A DNA stretch of 32,233 bases from Synergistaceae bacterium (GCA_031290815.1 JAISLO010000139.1:1-32233); one strand, 5' to 3'; counted from the stretch's first letter, positions 1 to 7,572 are shown. The notes: generated by a model not told the origin, from the letters alone. Made by a program: numbers and translations.

Positions 1-355
1 CTATCAGCGACATGACGTGACATTCGTCCGTTCCGGGTTTGATGCCAAGGATATTGATGGCGCCCATCGTGACCGGCATCCGCAGGTTCGTCACATTTCC
101 CGTGATGTACGACATATAAAGTGAACCGGGCCCCATGACCGGCATGTAGCTGATGAGTTCGGCCGGCCAATACGGCGCCAATATGATCGTTAAAGTGACG
201 ACGCCGGGAAGAAGCGCCTTCACTGGCGGCCACAGGTCATACGTGAGGCTGACCGCGAGAGGAAAGGCAATCATCATGACGCATAGCGCGAAATTAGACG
301 TGATGCCGAAGAAATGCACCCATTTATTGAAATCAGCTCTCGGCTGCAATGACAT
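1..355 (-). CDS. Membrane protein, partial (runs off left edge)
   Basis: This reading frame is not in the ORF track because it runs off the window; I translated it from the reverse strand. It starts at an ATG (353-355) and stays open for 118 codons. The Shine-Dalgarno GAGAGGTGA lies just upstream, and the DUF5058 stop codon is 12 bases before it. The protein starts MSLQPRADFNKW. It then shows hydrophobic segments around residues 17-36 (CVMMIAFPLAVSL) and 50-62 (LLPGVVTLTIIL), so it is an integral membrane protein. I do not recognise a named family. Because it directly follows a DUF5058 membrane protein and an amidohydrolase in one operon, I infer that the two membrane proteins form a small-solute transporter for the hydrolase's substrate or product. 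The C-terminus is missing from the window. Confidence 0.75.
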   Translation of the reverse strand, partial: MSLQPRADFNKWVHFFGITSNFALCVMMIAFPLAVSLTYDLWPPVKALLPGVVTLTIILAPYWPAELISYMPVMGPGSLYMSYITGNVTNLRMPVTMGAINILGIKPGTDECHVMSLI

Positions 356-367
356 GTTTTTCACCTC

Positions 368-1078
368 TCATATCAAAAATACGCAAGCGATGATCATGCC
401 GAAAATCATGCTGAACGCCATATTGAAGTCGCCAAGCCATTTTTGGCCCGGCATCTTTTTTTGTATCTGCATGATCAGTGCGCTGACGATGAAGCTTGCT
501 CCGAATACTGTCAATTCCGATTTTCCCTTAAACCCGTAACTCGTTGTCGCATAGCCCATGATACCAGCCATACAGCCTGTTCCTACAGCTAAGACGAGAC
601 TTGGGTCGAACTTCTCTACCTGGTCGTAAACCATGGAAATCGGTTTCGTGGCAAAAATGGACCACAGAACGCAAGTACATGCCCCCAAGGACATAGTCCA
701 TGCGGCCGCCGTCCAGGCATAAGCGCTGTAGCCGTTTACGGCAAACTCTTCGCTCACGGCCTTGACGCCTATGTCAGCGGCGAGCATCTCATACATGGCG
801 GAGCCGATCACGGAAAGTCTCAGCCAAGGCAACGGAACGCCCATTAGTTTTATCAGAGAAATGAACACGATCAAAACCGGCAGCGTCGGAACGATACTGA
901 TAGTGACACCGGTCATCAACCCTTTTTTGATCTGTTCGTCCGTCATTCCGAGATCGTTCGCGCGCAGCCACGCTCGTCTCATGTAAACCAAACTCTGAGC
1001 GATCACGCCAATGAGAATGACAGATGTTAAGACGTACATCCAGGTACTGTTCGCGATCTCGGCGTATTGCATATCCAC
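368..1078 (-). CDS. DUF5058 family membrane protein (putative transporter subunit)
   Basis: A polytopic membrane protein of about 236 residues with roughly six hydrophobic segments, for example YVLTSVILIGVIAQSLVYM near the N-terminus and FSMIFGMIIACVFLI at the end. Sequence and length fit the DUF5058 family as I remember it; its function is not established. The ORF track starts at a GTG (1085-1087) that overlaps the upstream stop as GTGA. The Shine-Dalgarno AGAGAGGTGA would overlap that codon, whereas a GTG three codons later (1076-1078) sits five bases after it, so I prefer the later start; an ATG at 1070-1072 is also possible. It is translationally coupled to the amidohydrolase and followed 12 bases later by another membrane protein. 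The pair looks like a two-part permease. Family assignment is moderately sure; transport role is inferred. Confidence 0.75.
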   Translation of the reverse strand: MDMQYAEIANSTWMYVLTSVILIGVIAQSLVYMRRAWLRANDLGMTDEQIKKGLMTGVTISIVPTLPVLIVFISLIKLMGVPLPWLRLSVIGSAMYEMLAADIGVKAVSEEFAVNGYSAYAWTAAAWTMSLGACTCVLWSIFATKPISMVYDQVEKFDPSLVLAVGTGCMAGIMGYATTSYGFKGKSELTVFGASFIVSALIMQIQKKMPGQKWLGDFNMAFSMIFGMIIACVFLI

Positions 1079-1083
1079 TGTGT

Positions 1084-2355
1084 TCACCTCTCTTCGTTTT
1101 CGTTCGGTTTATATGTCTCGTAGACCACGCCGTTTTTCATGACAAAATCGCATTCGCGCAGTGCGTCCTCGTCGCTCAGCAAATCCCTGCGCCATCCGGC
1201 GATATCCGCGAGTTTGCCCGGCTCTATAGTTCCTATTTTGTCGTCCATCTCCAATATTCCGGCGTTGACGCTCGTAGCGGCTTTCAATGTACGGAACGGA
1301 TCCATCCCGGCGCGCATCCAGCTCTGATACTCATACCAGCTCTCGTAGCATTCATGCACAGCGACGAAGTCCGTGCCGTACCCCAGACGTATCTTGCTCT
1401 TCACGATGATCTCCCGCCCAGACTTCAAGCGGTCGGCGTAATAGCGCAGCTTCTCCTGGAAAAATAAAGGTTTCTTCACCAAATTCGCTTCGTCGAGGTC
1501 AATGATCTCGTTGTACGGGCAGAATGTCGGGACGAGATAGGTATCAGTCTCCTCGAACATGGCGGCGGTTTCTTCGTCCATCATCGCGCCGTGTTCCATG
1601 CCGGTGATCCCCATCTTGATGAGTTTTTGCATCAAAGGGGGCGCGTAGACGTGTGCGGTCGTGCTCTTCCGCAGCTGTTTCGCGGTAGTGATGATCGCTT
1701 CCACTTCTTCGTCGCAAAGCTGCTGATCCTCCGGCCCGTCATTGGGGGTCGAGAATCCCCCGGACATGAATAGCTTGATAAAATCTCCGCCAAATTTGAC
1801 CTCCCTTCGAACGGCTTCCCGGAAAAAATCCGCGCCGGTCCCTATTCCAGGCCCCTGACACGAATCCGACAAAGTGGGGTTTCCAGCGACGAACTGGCTG
1901 AAATCAGCGTGACTCCCGACCGTCCCCAACATGTGACACGCCGCCACTATGCGAGCGCCATGAAAATAACCTTTCTCAATCGCCTTTTTGACTGCGACAA
2001 TGCCATATCCCGGGTCTCCCAGCGCATGACAACGAATAGTCGTAAAACCTCTCTCCAGAGAGCGCTGCGACGTATGCAGATGCCCCAAGAGGCACCACGG
2101 AACCGATTGAACGGCAATCCCGGAGGCATTTTCAGAGGACAAAGAGATGAAATCCGAATGGATATGCGCGTCGATCATACCTGGGGTAACCGTCAAGTAA
2201 GAGAGGTCGGTCACAACCGTCTGGGCGGATCTGCTCAAATTTTTTCCGACCTCGACAATTAAGTTGTCCTCTATCGCGATTTCAACATTTTCGAATAACT
2301 CGTCGCTTATACCGTCGAACAGCTTACCGCAGACAATTACAGTCCTCTGTTTCAT
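1084..2355 (-). CDS. Metal-dependent amidohydrolase (imidazolonepropionase / prolidase-like)
   Basis: A 423-residue amidohydrolase-superfamily enzyme, a cytoplasmic TIM-barrel metallohydrolase that cleaves an amide or cyclic amide bond. Metal-site motifs are in the expected order: DAHIHSD near residues 62-68, a candidate carbamylated lysine in FIKLFMSGG (~195), HVYAPP (~236) and MEHGA (~255) for the other histidines, and YGTDF (~327) for the catalytic aspartate. The N-terminal beta-sandwich ends in LTVTPGMIDAH and the C-terminus has the usual GTIEPGKLADI segment. The ATG at 2353-2355 is supported by the Shine-Dalgarno GGAGGCGA six bases upstream. It is first gene of an operon with two membrane proteins, preceded by a strong promoter and a perfect palindrome. 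The substrate cannot be read from sequence; a cyclic or acylated amino-acid derivative or dipeptide is a reasonable guess. Confidence 0.85.
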   Translation of the reverse strand: MKQRTVIVCGKLFDGISDELFENVEIAIEDNLIVEVGKNLSRSAQTVVTDLSYLTVTPGMIDAHIHSDFISLSSENASGIAVQSVPWCLLGHLHTSQRSLERGFTTIRCHALGDPGYGIVAVKKAIEKGYFHGARIVAACHMLGTVGSHADFSQFVAGNPTLSDSCQGPGIGTGADFFREAVRREVKFGGDFIKLFMSGGFSTPNDGPEDQQLCDEEVEAIITTAKQLRKSTTAHVYAPPLMQKLIKMGITGMEHGAMMDEETAAMFEETDTYLVPTFCPYNEIIDLDEANLVKKPLFFQEKLRYYADRLKSGREIIVKSKIRLGYGTDFVAVHECYESWYEYQSWMRAGMDPFRTLKAATSVNAGILEMDDKIGTIEPGKLADIAGWRRDLLSDEDALRECDFVMKNGVVYETYKPNENEER

Positions 2356-2429
2356 CGCGTATCGCCTCCATGCGACAAAAACATTCTAACTCGCGCAAAT
2401 GATGAACGAGTTCAGCGTCAAGCATATTG

Positions 2430-2459
2430 ATTAGAACAAGTTCTAGAACTTGTTCTAAT
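2430..2459. promoter_or_regulatory. Perfect 30-bp palindromic operator
   Basis: The half ATTAGAACAAGTTCT is followed directly by its exact reverse complement, giving 30 bp without a mismatch. It is built from overlapping GAACnnGTTC units; a further copy, GAACGAGTTC, lies at 2404-2413. The palindrome starts at the -10 box of the minus-strand promoter and covers the predicted transcription start, the classic position for a repressor. The TTAGAAC...GTTCTAA ends resemble MarR-type operators, but the regulator is not encoded in the window, so its identity is unknown. Confidence 0.85.
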
Positions 2460-2487
2460 TATTACAAACGGCAGGAGTATTTGTCAA
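2459..2487 (-). promoter_or_regulatory. Sigma-70-type promoter of the amidohydrolase operon
   Basis: On the reverse strand a perfect -35 box TTGACA (2482-2487) is separated by exactly 17 bases from a -10 box TAATAA (2459-2464). Transcription would start near 2452 and give a leader of roughly 100 nt before the amidohydrolase ATG at 2355. The -10 box touches the 30-bp palindrome, so repressor binding should block polymerase. Confidence 0.8.
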
Positions 2488-2518
2488 GTTTTTTTGAAAT
2501 TTTTCCTCATATGAAAGT

Positions 2519-2536
2519 TACTGTACGGTTACAGTA
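2519..2536. promoter_or_regulatory. Inverted repeat TACTGTA-N4-TACAGTA
   Basis: A 7-bp perfect dyad, TACTGTA / TACAGTA, separated by CGGT. Its centre lies about 75 bp upstream of the predicted start of the amidohydrolase transcript, a position compatible with an activator or second regulator site. It is not the LexA consensus (CTGT-N8-ACAG) because the spacing differs. It could also be a relic of the decayed PstS-like locus beside it. No regulator can be named. Confidence 0.4.
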
Positions 2537-2627
2537 CAGCCATCCACGATGGCAAGCCATAACCAAACACCCAAAACCTCAGGGTGATGAATTTGAATCA
2601 CGTTTAGATTAGGAATGTCATTTGACC

Positions 2628-2860
2628 CTAACGTATCCGGTTTTTTCTATCAGCTTTGGTAATTTTTTTGAGATAGATATTCTGAATTTGCTCGATAGAA
2701 AGATTCAATACAGGGTTTCGTTCGCTTACGAAGAATACGAACGCCTCTTTCGCTATCGGAGTTGGTCGAAGCTCCGCTCCGGCGTCGCGGGCCGTTTGCA
2801 GTTGACTGTCCGAGGGCTGGAGGACAAAGATGATGTCCGTTTCGCCGCATGTATACACTG
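2628..2860 (-). pseudogene. Decayed fragment of a PstS-like phosphate-binding protein
   Basis: One reverse-strand frame encodes about 75 residues that match the middle of PstS-type phosphate ABC transporter binding proteins as I recall them. It reads ETDIIFVLQPSDSQL, then TPIAKEAFVFFVSERNP, then LSIEQIQNIYLKKIT. In intact proteins the last motif continues ITNWREVGG; here it turns into KADRKNRIR and a stop. No signal peptide, no upstream half and no ribosome binding site are present. The open frame continues upstream to 2939, but that part has no resemblance and overlaps the terminator. I read it as a remnant of a lost gene, not a functional small protein. Confidence 0.6.
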
Positions 2861-2902
2861 CTAATGTAAGTTGTACGACCGGCCCCTTGGCGGGCGGGCA
2901 CG

Positions 2903-2936
2903 AAAAAAGCCCCCCGTAATCAGGCGGGGGGCTTTT
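2903..2936 (-). terminator. Rho-independent terminator after the fumarase operon
   Basis: A 12-bp perfect stem, AAAAGCCCCCCG / CGGGGGGCTTTT, encloses an 8-nt loop. Read on the minus strand it ends in six T residues and lies 18 bases past the fumarase beta stop codon. It ends the long mdh-hdr-flx-frd-fum operon. Being flanked by A and T runs it could work in both directions. Confidence 0.9.
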
Positions 2937-2953
2937 CATGGATCAAGCGTGGA

Positions 2954-3511
2954 TCAGGCTGATTTCGTGTACTCTTTAACTCCTATTTCATACAGGTTGT
3001 TCCCCTGGGAGTCGATGATCACCGTCGCGGGGAAATCCTTGACAGTCAGCCTGCGGATCGCCTCCGATCCGAGGTCTTCGTAGCAGACCATCTCGCACCC
3101 CACTATGGTTTTGGCGATGAGCGCGGCGGCTCCGCCTATGGCCCCGAAGTACACAGCTCCGTATTTCTTCATGCTGTCTATGACTTCCTGCGAGCGCTTG
3201 CCCTTGCCTATCATACCTCTCAGGCCGAGCTCTATGAGCCGCGGCGCGTAGGCGTCCATGCGATAACTCGTGGTCGGGCCGGCGGATCCTATGACCTGTC
3301 CCGGCTTTGCCGGGGTAGGCCCGACGTAGTAGATGACCGCGTCGCGGATGTCGATGGGAAGTTCCTTTCCCTGATCGAGCAGATCGACGAGCCTGGAGTG
3401 AGCTGCGTCCCGCGCCGTGTACACGATACCGGAGAGCAGGACGGTGTCCCCAGCCCGCAGCGATGCGGCTGTCTCCTTGCTTATTGGCGTTGTGATCTTT
3501 TGATCGGACAT
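2954..3511 (-). CDS. Class I fumarate hydratase, beta subunit
   Basis: A 185-residue C-terminal-domain subunit of the two-subunit iron-sulfur fumarase (malate = fumarate + water); the related L(+)-tartrate dehydratase beta subunit is the alternative. Family motifs are visible: IVYTARDAAHSR near residues 30-41, GSAGPTTSYRMD near 75-86, and a GMIGKGKRS segment near 99-107. The ATG at 3509-3511 follows an AGAGGGGGGG ribosome site. It is encoded 15 bases after the alpha subunit and is the last gene before the terminator. Fumarase rather than tartrate dehydratase is favoured by the co-transcribed malate dehydrogenase and fumarate-reductase-like genes. Confidence 0.93.
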   Translation of the reverse strand: MSDQKITTPISKETAASLRAGDTVLLSGIVYTARDAAHSRLVDLLDQGKELPIDIRDAVIYYVGPTPAKPGQVIGSAGPTTSYRMDAYAPRLIELGLRGMIGKGKRSQEVIDSMKKYGAVYFGAIGGAAALIAKTIVGCEMVCYEDLGSEAIRRLTVKDFPATVIIDSQGNNLYEIGVKEYTKSA

Positions 3512-3526
3512 TGTCTGGCCCCCCCT

Positions 3527-4369
3527 CTACAGCGTCGCCTTCATGTGGCGCGTGACATGACAGTTGATGTTGACGGCTACCGGCAGTCCGGCGATGTGGG
3601 TGGGGTGCGTCTCGATATTGAGTCCCAGCGCTGTCGTCTTTCCGCCGAAACCCTGCGGTCCTATGCCGAGCGCGTTGACCCTCTCCAGCAGTTCAATCTC
3701 CATGTCGCTGTAGTACTTGTCCGGATGCCGGCGGTTTACCGGCCGCATCAGCGCCTTTTTGGCCAGAAGCGCGACCCGGTCGAACGTGCCGCCGATGCCG
3801 ACTCCGATAACGATTGGAGGACAGGGGTTGGGGCCGGCGAGACGCACGGTCTCGACGACGAAGTCCTTCACTCCCTTTTCGCCTGCGGCCGGAGGGAACA
3901 TGTTGAGGCGGCTCATGTTCTCGGAGCCGAAGCCCTTTGGCGCGACGGTGACGGTCAGGGCGTCTCCTGGGACTATGTCAACCGTTATGACGGCCGGCGT
4001 GTTGTCCCCGGTGTTCTTGCGGCGCAGAGGATCCTCAACGACCGACTTGCGCAAAAAACCTTCGGAGTATCCCTGACGCACTCCCTCGTGCACGGCTTTG
4101 TTCAGATCGCCGCCCGTGATGTGAACATCCTGGCCGAGCTCCAGGAACACGCAGGTCAGCCCGGTGTCCTGACAGAGCGGCATCTTTTCGTTCTTGGCGA
4201 TATCAATGTTCTCTATCAGCCTGCCGAGGGTGTCTCGCGCCGGCGCCCACGGCTCCGTCTTATGGCAGGAGCGAATGCGGTCCGACACGTCGTCCGGCAG
4301 CAAGCAGTTCGCCTCGATACACATGTCGCGTACTTTTTCTGTAATGCTCGCGGCGGTTATCTCCCTCAA
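3527..4369 (-). CDS. Class I fumarate hydratase, alpha subunit
   Basis: The N-terminal-domain subunit (280 residues) of the iron-sulfur fumarase, carrying the oxygen-sensitive [4Fe-4S] cluster. The three expected cluster cysteines are seen in KMPLCQDTG, GPNPCPP and NINCHVTRH. The ORF track starts at a GTG (4391-4393), but a strong Shine-Dalgarno AAGGAGGA lies inside that reading. It is followed eight bases later by a TTG at 4367-4369, giving MREITAASITEKVRDM, which matches the usual family N-terminus. I therefore choose the TTG. The gene lies 44 bases after the FrdA-like gene and 15 before the beta subunit. It links malate to fumarate in the C4-dicarboxylic branch. Confidence 0.93.
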   Translation of the reverse strand: MREITAASITEKVRDMCIEANCLLPDDVSDRIRSCHKTEPWAPARDTLGRLIENIDIAKNEKMPLCQDTGLTCVFLELGQDVHITGGDLNKAVHEGVRQGYSEGFLRKSVVEDPLRRKNTGDNTPAVITVDIVPGDALTVTVAPKGFGSENMSRLNMFPPAAGEKGVKDFVVETVRLAGPNPCPPIVIGVGIGGTFDRVALLAKKALMRPVNRRHPDKYYSDMEIELLERVNALGIGPQGFGGKTTALGLNIETHPTHIAGLPVAVNINCHVTRHMKATL

Positions 4370-4413
4370 TGCAAAGTCCTCCTTGTCAGTCACTTAAGGC
4401 AGCAAAACAGCGG

Positions 4414-6018
4414 CTATCTTCCCTTGCGCGTATATTCAGGCAGCAGTTTCGGGGAGAAGATGTCGCTCGTGATTCCGGCCTCGGCTCTCTCCTTGTCGTA
4501 GCGCTCCACGTGCTTGAGGCTCAGTTTGCCAGGCGTCGGAATGCTCTTGACAGCCTCCGCCGTGCTCCTGCCTGCGTTGCGCCCGAACACTATTATGTCG
4601 AGGAGAGAGTTGCCCATGAGGCGGTTTCTCCCGTGGATTCCGCCCACAGCCTCGCCGGCGACGTAGAGGTTGTTCACGTTCGTGGTACGCCCGTCGGCCC
4701 TTATCTGAAGACCTCCGTTCTGGTAGTGCAGCGTCGGGTAGATGAGCATCGGCACCTCCCTGATGTCGATGCCGTACTTGCCGTACATGCGGAGCATGGC
4801 CGGTATGCGCCTCTCTATCGCGCCCTTGCCGAGGATGACCTCGATCATCGGCGAGTCGAGCCATACCCCCCAGCCCTCGGGGGTCTTTACGCCCTTGCCG
4901 CGTGTGCTGCACTCGCGAATTACGGAGGAAGCGGACACGTCGCGGGTCTCCAGCGGGTTCATGAACGCAACGCCGTCCACGTTGACGAGCTGCGCGCCGA
5001 GCGACCGCACCTTCTCCGTCACGAGGGCGCCGAATATCTGCGCCGGATACGCGACTCCCGTCGGGTGGTACTGGAGCGTATCCTGATAGAGCAGCTTGGC
5101 TCCGGCGCGATAGCCGAGTATCAGCCCGTCCGCGGTCGCCCCGTAGTGGTTGGAGGTCGGGAACCCCTGGTAGTGCATGCGTCCCGCGCCGCCCGTCGCT
5201 ATGACGACGGCCTTGGCCCTGGCCACGAAATGCTCTCCCGTCTCCATGTTCTGGAGGATGGCTCCGGCCGCATTGCCCTTTTCATCCAGCAGCAACTCTA
5301 TGGCTGCCGTGAAATCAATCACAGGGATCTCGCGGTTGAATACCTCGTCCCTCAGCGTCCGCATTATGTCAGCGCCGGAGTAGTCGGCGGCCGCGTGCAT
5401 GCGCTTGCGGGATGTGCCTCCGCCGTGCTCCGTTATCATGGTGCCGTCCGGCTTCTTGTCGAACATGACCCCGAGCTCGTTGAGCCACTTGACGGCTACC
5501 GGGCCGTCCATGACGAGCTTGCGGAGCAGGTCCGGCTGAGCGGCGAAGTGTCCGCCGCCGTAAGCGTCCAGATAGTGGATCAGCGGCGAGTCGTTCGGCT
5601 TGTCAGCCGCCTGGATGCCGCCCTCCGCCATCATGGTGTTCGCGTCACCTATGCGCAGCTTCGTGACCATGATGACCTTGGCCCCGTTTTCGTGAGCCAT
5701 GATCGCGGTTGACGATCCGGAGCCGCCGCCGCCTATTACGAGGACATCGGTGTCGTAGTCTATCTGGTCGAGATCTATGTCCAGATCCTTCACCCGGCTG
5801 TTGGCTTCAAGCAGTGCCGCCAGCTCGACCGGAGCCTTCTCGCCCTTGTTGGGCCCTATCCTCAGCGTGGTAAATCCAGCCGCTTTATAGTCAGGATGGT
5901 ACTCGTTGAGCAGATTCGTCTTCTCTTCAGCAGTCATCCTGCGCAGATCGGCGCCTATGCGTGATTCTCTCGTCGCCTCGACCTTCTTGATCGACTCGAA
6001 CATCTCGGGTGTATACAT
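4414..6018 (-). CDS. Soluble fumarate reductase / succinate dehydrogenase flavoprotein (FrdA/TfrA-like)
   Basis: A 534-residue FAD flavoprotein of the FrdA/SdhA/TfrA/L-aspartate oxidase family, probably interconverting fumarate and succinate in the cytoplasm. The FAD-binding motif VIGGGGSGS is at residues ~94-102, behind an unusual N-terminal extension of about 85 residues. Substrate-site motifs are present: QYHPTG (~317), LHYQNGG (~430) and GRNRLMGNSL (~463). At the position where FrdA/SdhA carry the histidine for covalent FAD (SHT.AAEGG), this protein reads ANTMMAEGG, so flavin is probably non-covalent. There is no Tat signal and no membrane anchor gene nearby. The ATG at 6016-6018 has GGAGG eight bases upstream and lies 13 bases after the iron-sulfur gene. 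Substrate is assigned from context (fumarase, malate dehydrogenase); another enoate reductase activity is not excluded. Confidence 0.85.
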   Translation of the reverse strand: MYTPEMFESIKKVEATRESRIGADLRRMTAEEKTNLLNEYHPDYKAAGFTTLRIGPNKGEKAPVELAALLEANSRVKDLDIDLDQIDYDTDVLVIGGGGSGSSTAIMAHENGAKVIMVTKLRIGDANTMMAEGGIQAADKPNDSPLIHYLDAYGGGHFAAQPDLLRKLVMDGPVAVKWLNELGVMFDKKPDGTMITEHGGGTSRKRMHAAADYSGADIMRTLRDEVFNREIPVIDFTAAIELLLDEKGNAAGAILQNMETGEHFVARAKAVVIATGGAGRMHYQGFPTSNHYGATADGLILGYRAGAKLLYQDTLQYHPTGVAYPAQIFGALVTEKVRSLGAQLVNVDGVAFMNPLETRDVSASSVIRECSTRGKGVKTPEGWGVWLDSPMIEVILGKGAIERRIPAMLRMYGKYGIDIREVPMLIYPTLHYQNGGLQIRADGRTTNVNNLYVAGEAVGGIHGRNRLMGNSLLDIIVFGRNAGRSTAEAVKSIPTPGKLSLKHVERYDKERAEAGITSDIFSPKLLPEYTRKGR

Positions 6019-6031
6019 CGCAGCCGCCTCC

Positions 6032-6706
6032 TCACGCCTCAATTTCCCTGTGGTTGTAGAGATCCTTCAATTCTTCCACAGGTTTTTGCATAAATTCATC
6101 GATCAGCTTGTCATATTCCCCGTTCTCGATCTCCCTAACTCTCTTGATCAGATGTTCGGCCGGAGACGCGATGTATTTGCCGGTCAGCCTGCGGGCGAGC
6201 ACTCCGACCTGCGGGTGTGATATTCCCGCCGGACAGCGCGACGAGCAGACGCCGCACATGATGCAGTCGAACGACTCCTCGGCGCACTTCTCATACTCGC
6301 CGCGCTGAGCGAAGGCGATATACTGCATGACCTTGAGCTCCTGGGTGCAGGCCTTCGTGCAGGCGTTGCAGCCGACGCACTTGTAGACCTCGGGGTAAAG
6401 CTGCATCATGATCTGCTCGGTCGGCTTTATCTTCTCGATATCGTAGATCTCCTTGATCAGCGGGAAAAACGGCAGGGTCGCGACGTACATCTTGTCCGCC
6501 ACAGTCGTCTGACACGCGAGACAGGCCTTCAACTCACGATCTCCCTCGATGCGGTAGATCGTGGCGCAGGCGCCGCAGAAACCGTTGCGGCAGCCGCAGC
6601 CGCGCACGAGCTTGTAACCGGCGTATTCCAGCGCCTCCATGATCGTGAGCCCGGCCGGCACATCGTACTTCTTGCCATACAAAAACACTCTCACCATATC
6701 TTCCAT
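6032..6706 (-). CDS. Fumarate reductase iron-sulfur subunit (FrdB/SdhB-like, all-4Fe type)
   Basis: A 224-residue electron-transfer subunit. The N-terminal plant-type ferredoxin domain has the [2Fe-2S] pattern GCGCRNGFCGAC followed by CLACQ. The C-terminal domain has CVGCNACTKAC and CIMCGVCSSRCP, so it should hold two [4Fe-4S] clusters. Classical FrdB/SdhB replace one cysteine of the last motif and carry a [3Fe-4S] cluster for quinone; here all four are present, consistent with a non-quinone partner. Methanogen TfrB fuses such a module to a CCG domain; that domain is absent here, but HdrB in the same operon supplies one. The ORF track starts at a TTG (6731-6733); I prefer the ATG at 6704-6706 with GAGAGGG upstream, or the ATG at 6695-6697. 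It lies 23 bases after flxA. Confidence 0.85.
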   Translation of the reverse strand: MEDMVRVFLYGKKYDVPAGLTIMEALEYAGYKLVRGCGCRNGFCGACATIYRIEGDRELKACLACQTTVADKMYVATLPFFPLIKEIYDIEKIKPTEQIMMQLYPEVYKCVGCNACTKACTQELKVMQYIAFAQRGEYEKCAEESFDCIMCGVCSSRCPAGISHPQVGVLARRLTGKYIASPAEHLIKRVREIENGEYDKLIDEFMQKPVEELKDLYNHREIEA

Positions 6707-6729
6707 CTTTTTAAGCGCCCTCTCTTCCC

Positions 6730-7572
6730 TCAATACTCGTCAGGCAGTTCTTCCATCGTGTCACAGCGGAACACAGGGCCGTCCTTGCAGACGTACTTGG
6801 AACCTATGTTGCACCTTCCGCATTTCCCGATGCCGCACTTCATCCGAAGCTCAAACGTGGTATAAACCTGGCTCTTGTCGAAGCCCAATGTTTGAAGCGC
6901 GGCCAGGACGAACTTGATCATGATGGGCGGTCCGCAGATGAGCGCCGTCTTCGTGGTCGGAAATTTAAGTTCCTTGACATAGTCCGGCACGAAGCCAACA
7001 TGCCCGTTCCACCCCTCCTGCTGGCGATCTATTGTGAGATGTACGTTCACATTGTCATGGCCTATCCACTCGTTGCGGATCTCGTCGATGTCGACGAGAT
7101 CGTCCGTGGACCGCGCTCCATAGACGATATCGACCAGGCCGTACCTGTCCCTGTAGTGCCTCACGTAATTTATCACCGAGCGCAGCGGCGCGAGTCCGAT
7201 TCCCCCCGCGATGAAAAGCAAGTCCTTGCCCCTGAGTTCGGTATCGACGGGAAACGCGTTCCCGTACGGACCTCTGACTGTCACCTGCTGCCCGACATCC
7301 ATCTGATGCAGCCACTCGGTGAGGTAGCCCGCCCTCTTTATGCTGAACTCCATGAACTCCGTATTCGTCGGCGACGAGGTGATGGAGAACATGGCCTCGC
7401 CAATGCCGGGGATGGAGACCATGGCGCACTGTCCCGGCATATGAGGGAAGATCACCCCTCCGCTCGGGGCTTCGACGCGAAACGTCTTCACGTCCGGAGT
7501 GTCGGTCCTGATGTTCTTCACGATCCCCAGCTGCGGGATCAACATATCGGCTATTCCGGCTGAATTAGACAC
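6730..7572 (-). CDS. flxA: FAD/NAD(P)H-binding oxidoreductase, FlxA-like (AsrB/PyrK family)
   Basis: A 280-residue ferredoxin-reductase-fold protein and the likely NADH entry or exit point of the complex. It has an FAD-binding barrel (MPGQCAMVSIP, EAMFSITSSPT around residues 45-68). A Rossmann NAD(P) domain (LFIAGGIGLAPLRSV ~115-130) follows. A C-terminal [2Fe-2S] loop reads CGIGKCGRCNIG...VC (~251-270). This is the architecture of the FlxA subunit of the FlxABCD-HdrABC complex and of AsrB and PyrK. The start is a GTG at 7570-7572 with GGGGGTGA six bases upstream, overlapping the end of flxB by 8 bases. Its fixed place after the flxD-flxC-flxB string supports FlxA rather than sulfite reductase AsrB; no asrC or sulfite reductase is nearby. 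Confidence 0.85.
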   Translation of the reverse strand: MSNSAGIADMLIPQLGIVKNIRTDTPDVKTFRVEAPSGGVIFPHMPGQCAMVSIPGIGEAMFSITSSPTNTEFMEFSIKRAGYLTEWLHQMDVGQQVTVRGPYGNAFPVDTELRGKDLLFIAGGIGLAPLRSVINYVRHYRDRYGLVDIVYGARSTDDLVDIDEIRNEWIGHDNVNVHLTIDRQQEGWNGHVGFVPDYVKELKFPTTKTALICGPPIMIKFVLAALQTLGFDKSQVYTTFELRMKCGIGKCGRCNIGSKYVCKDGPVFRCDTMEELPDEY

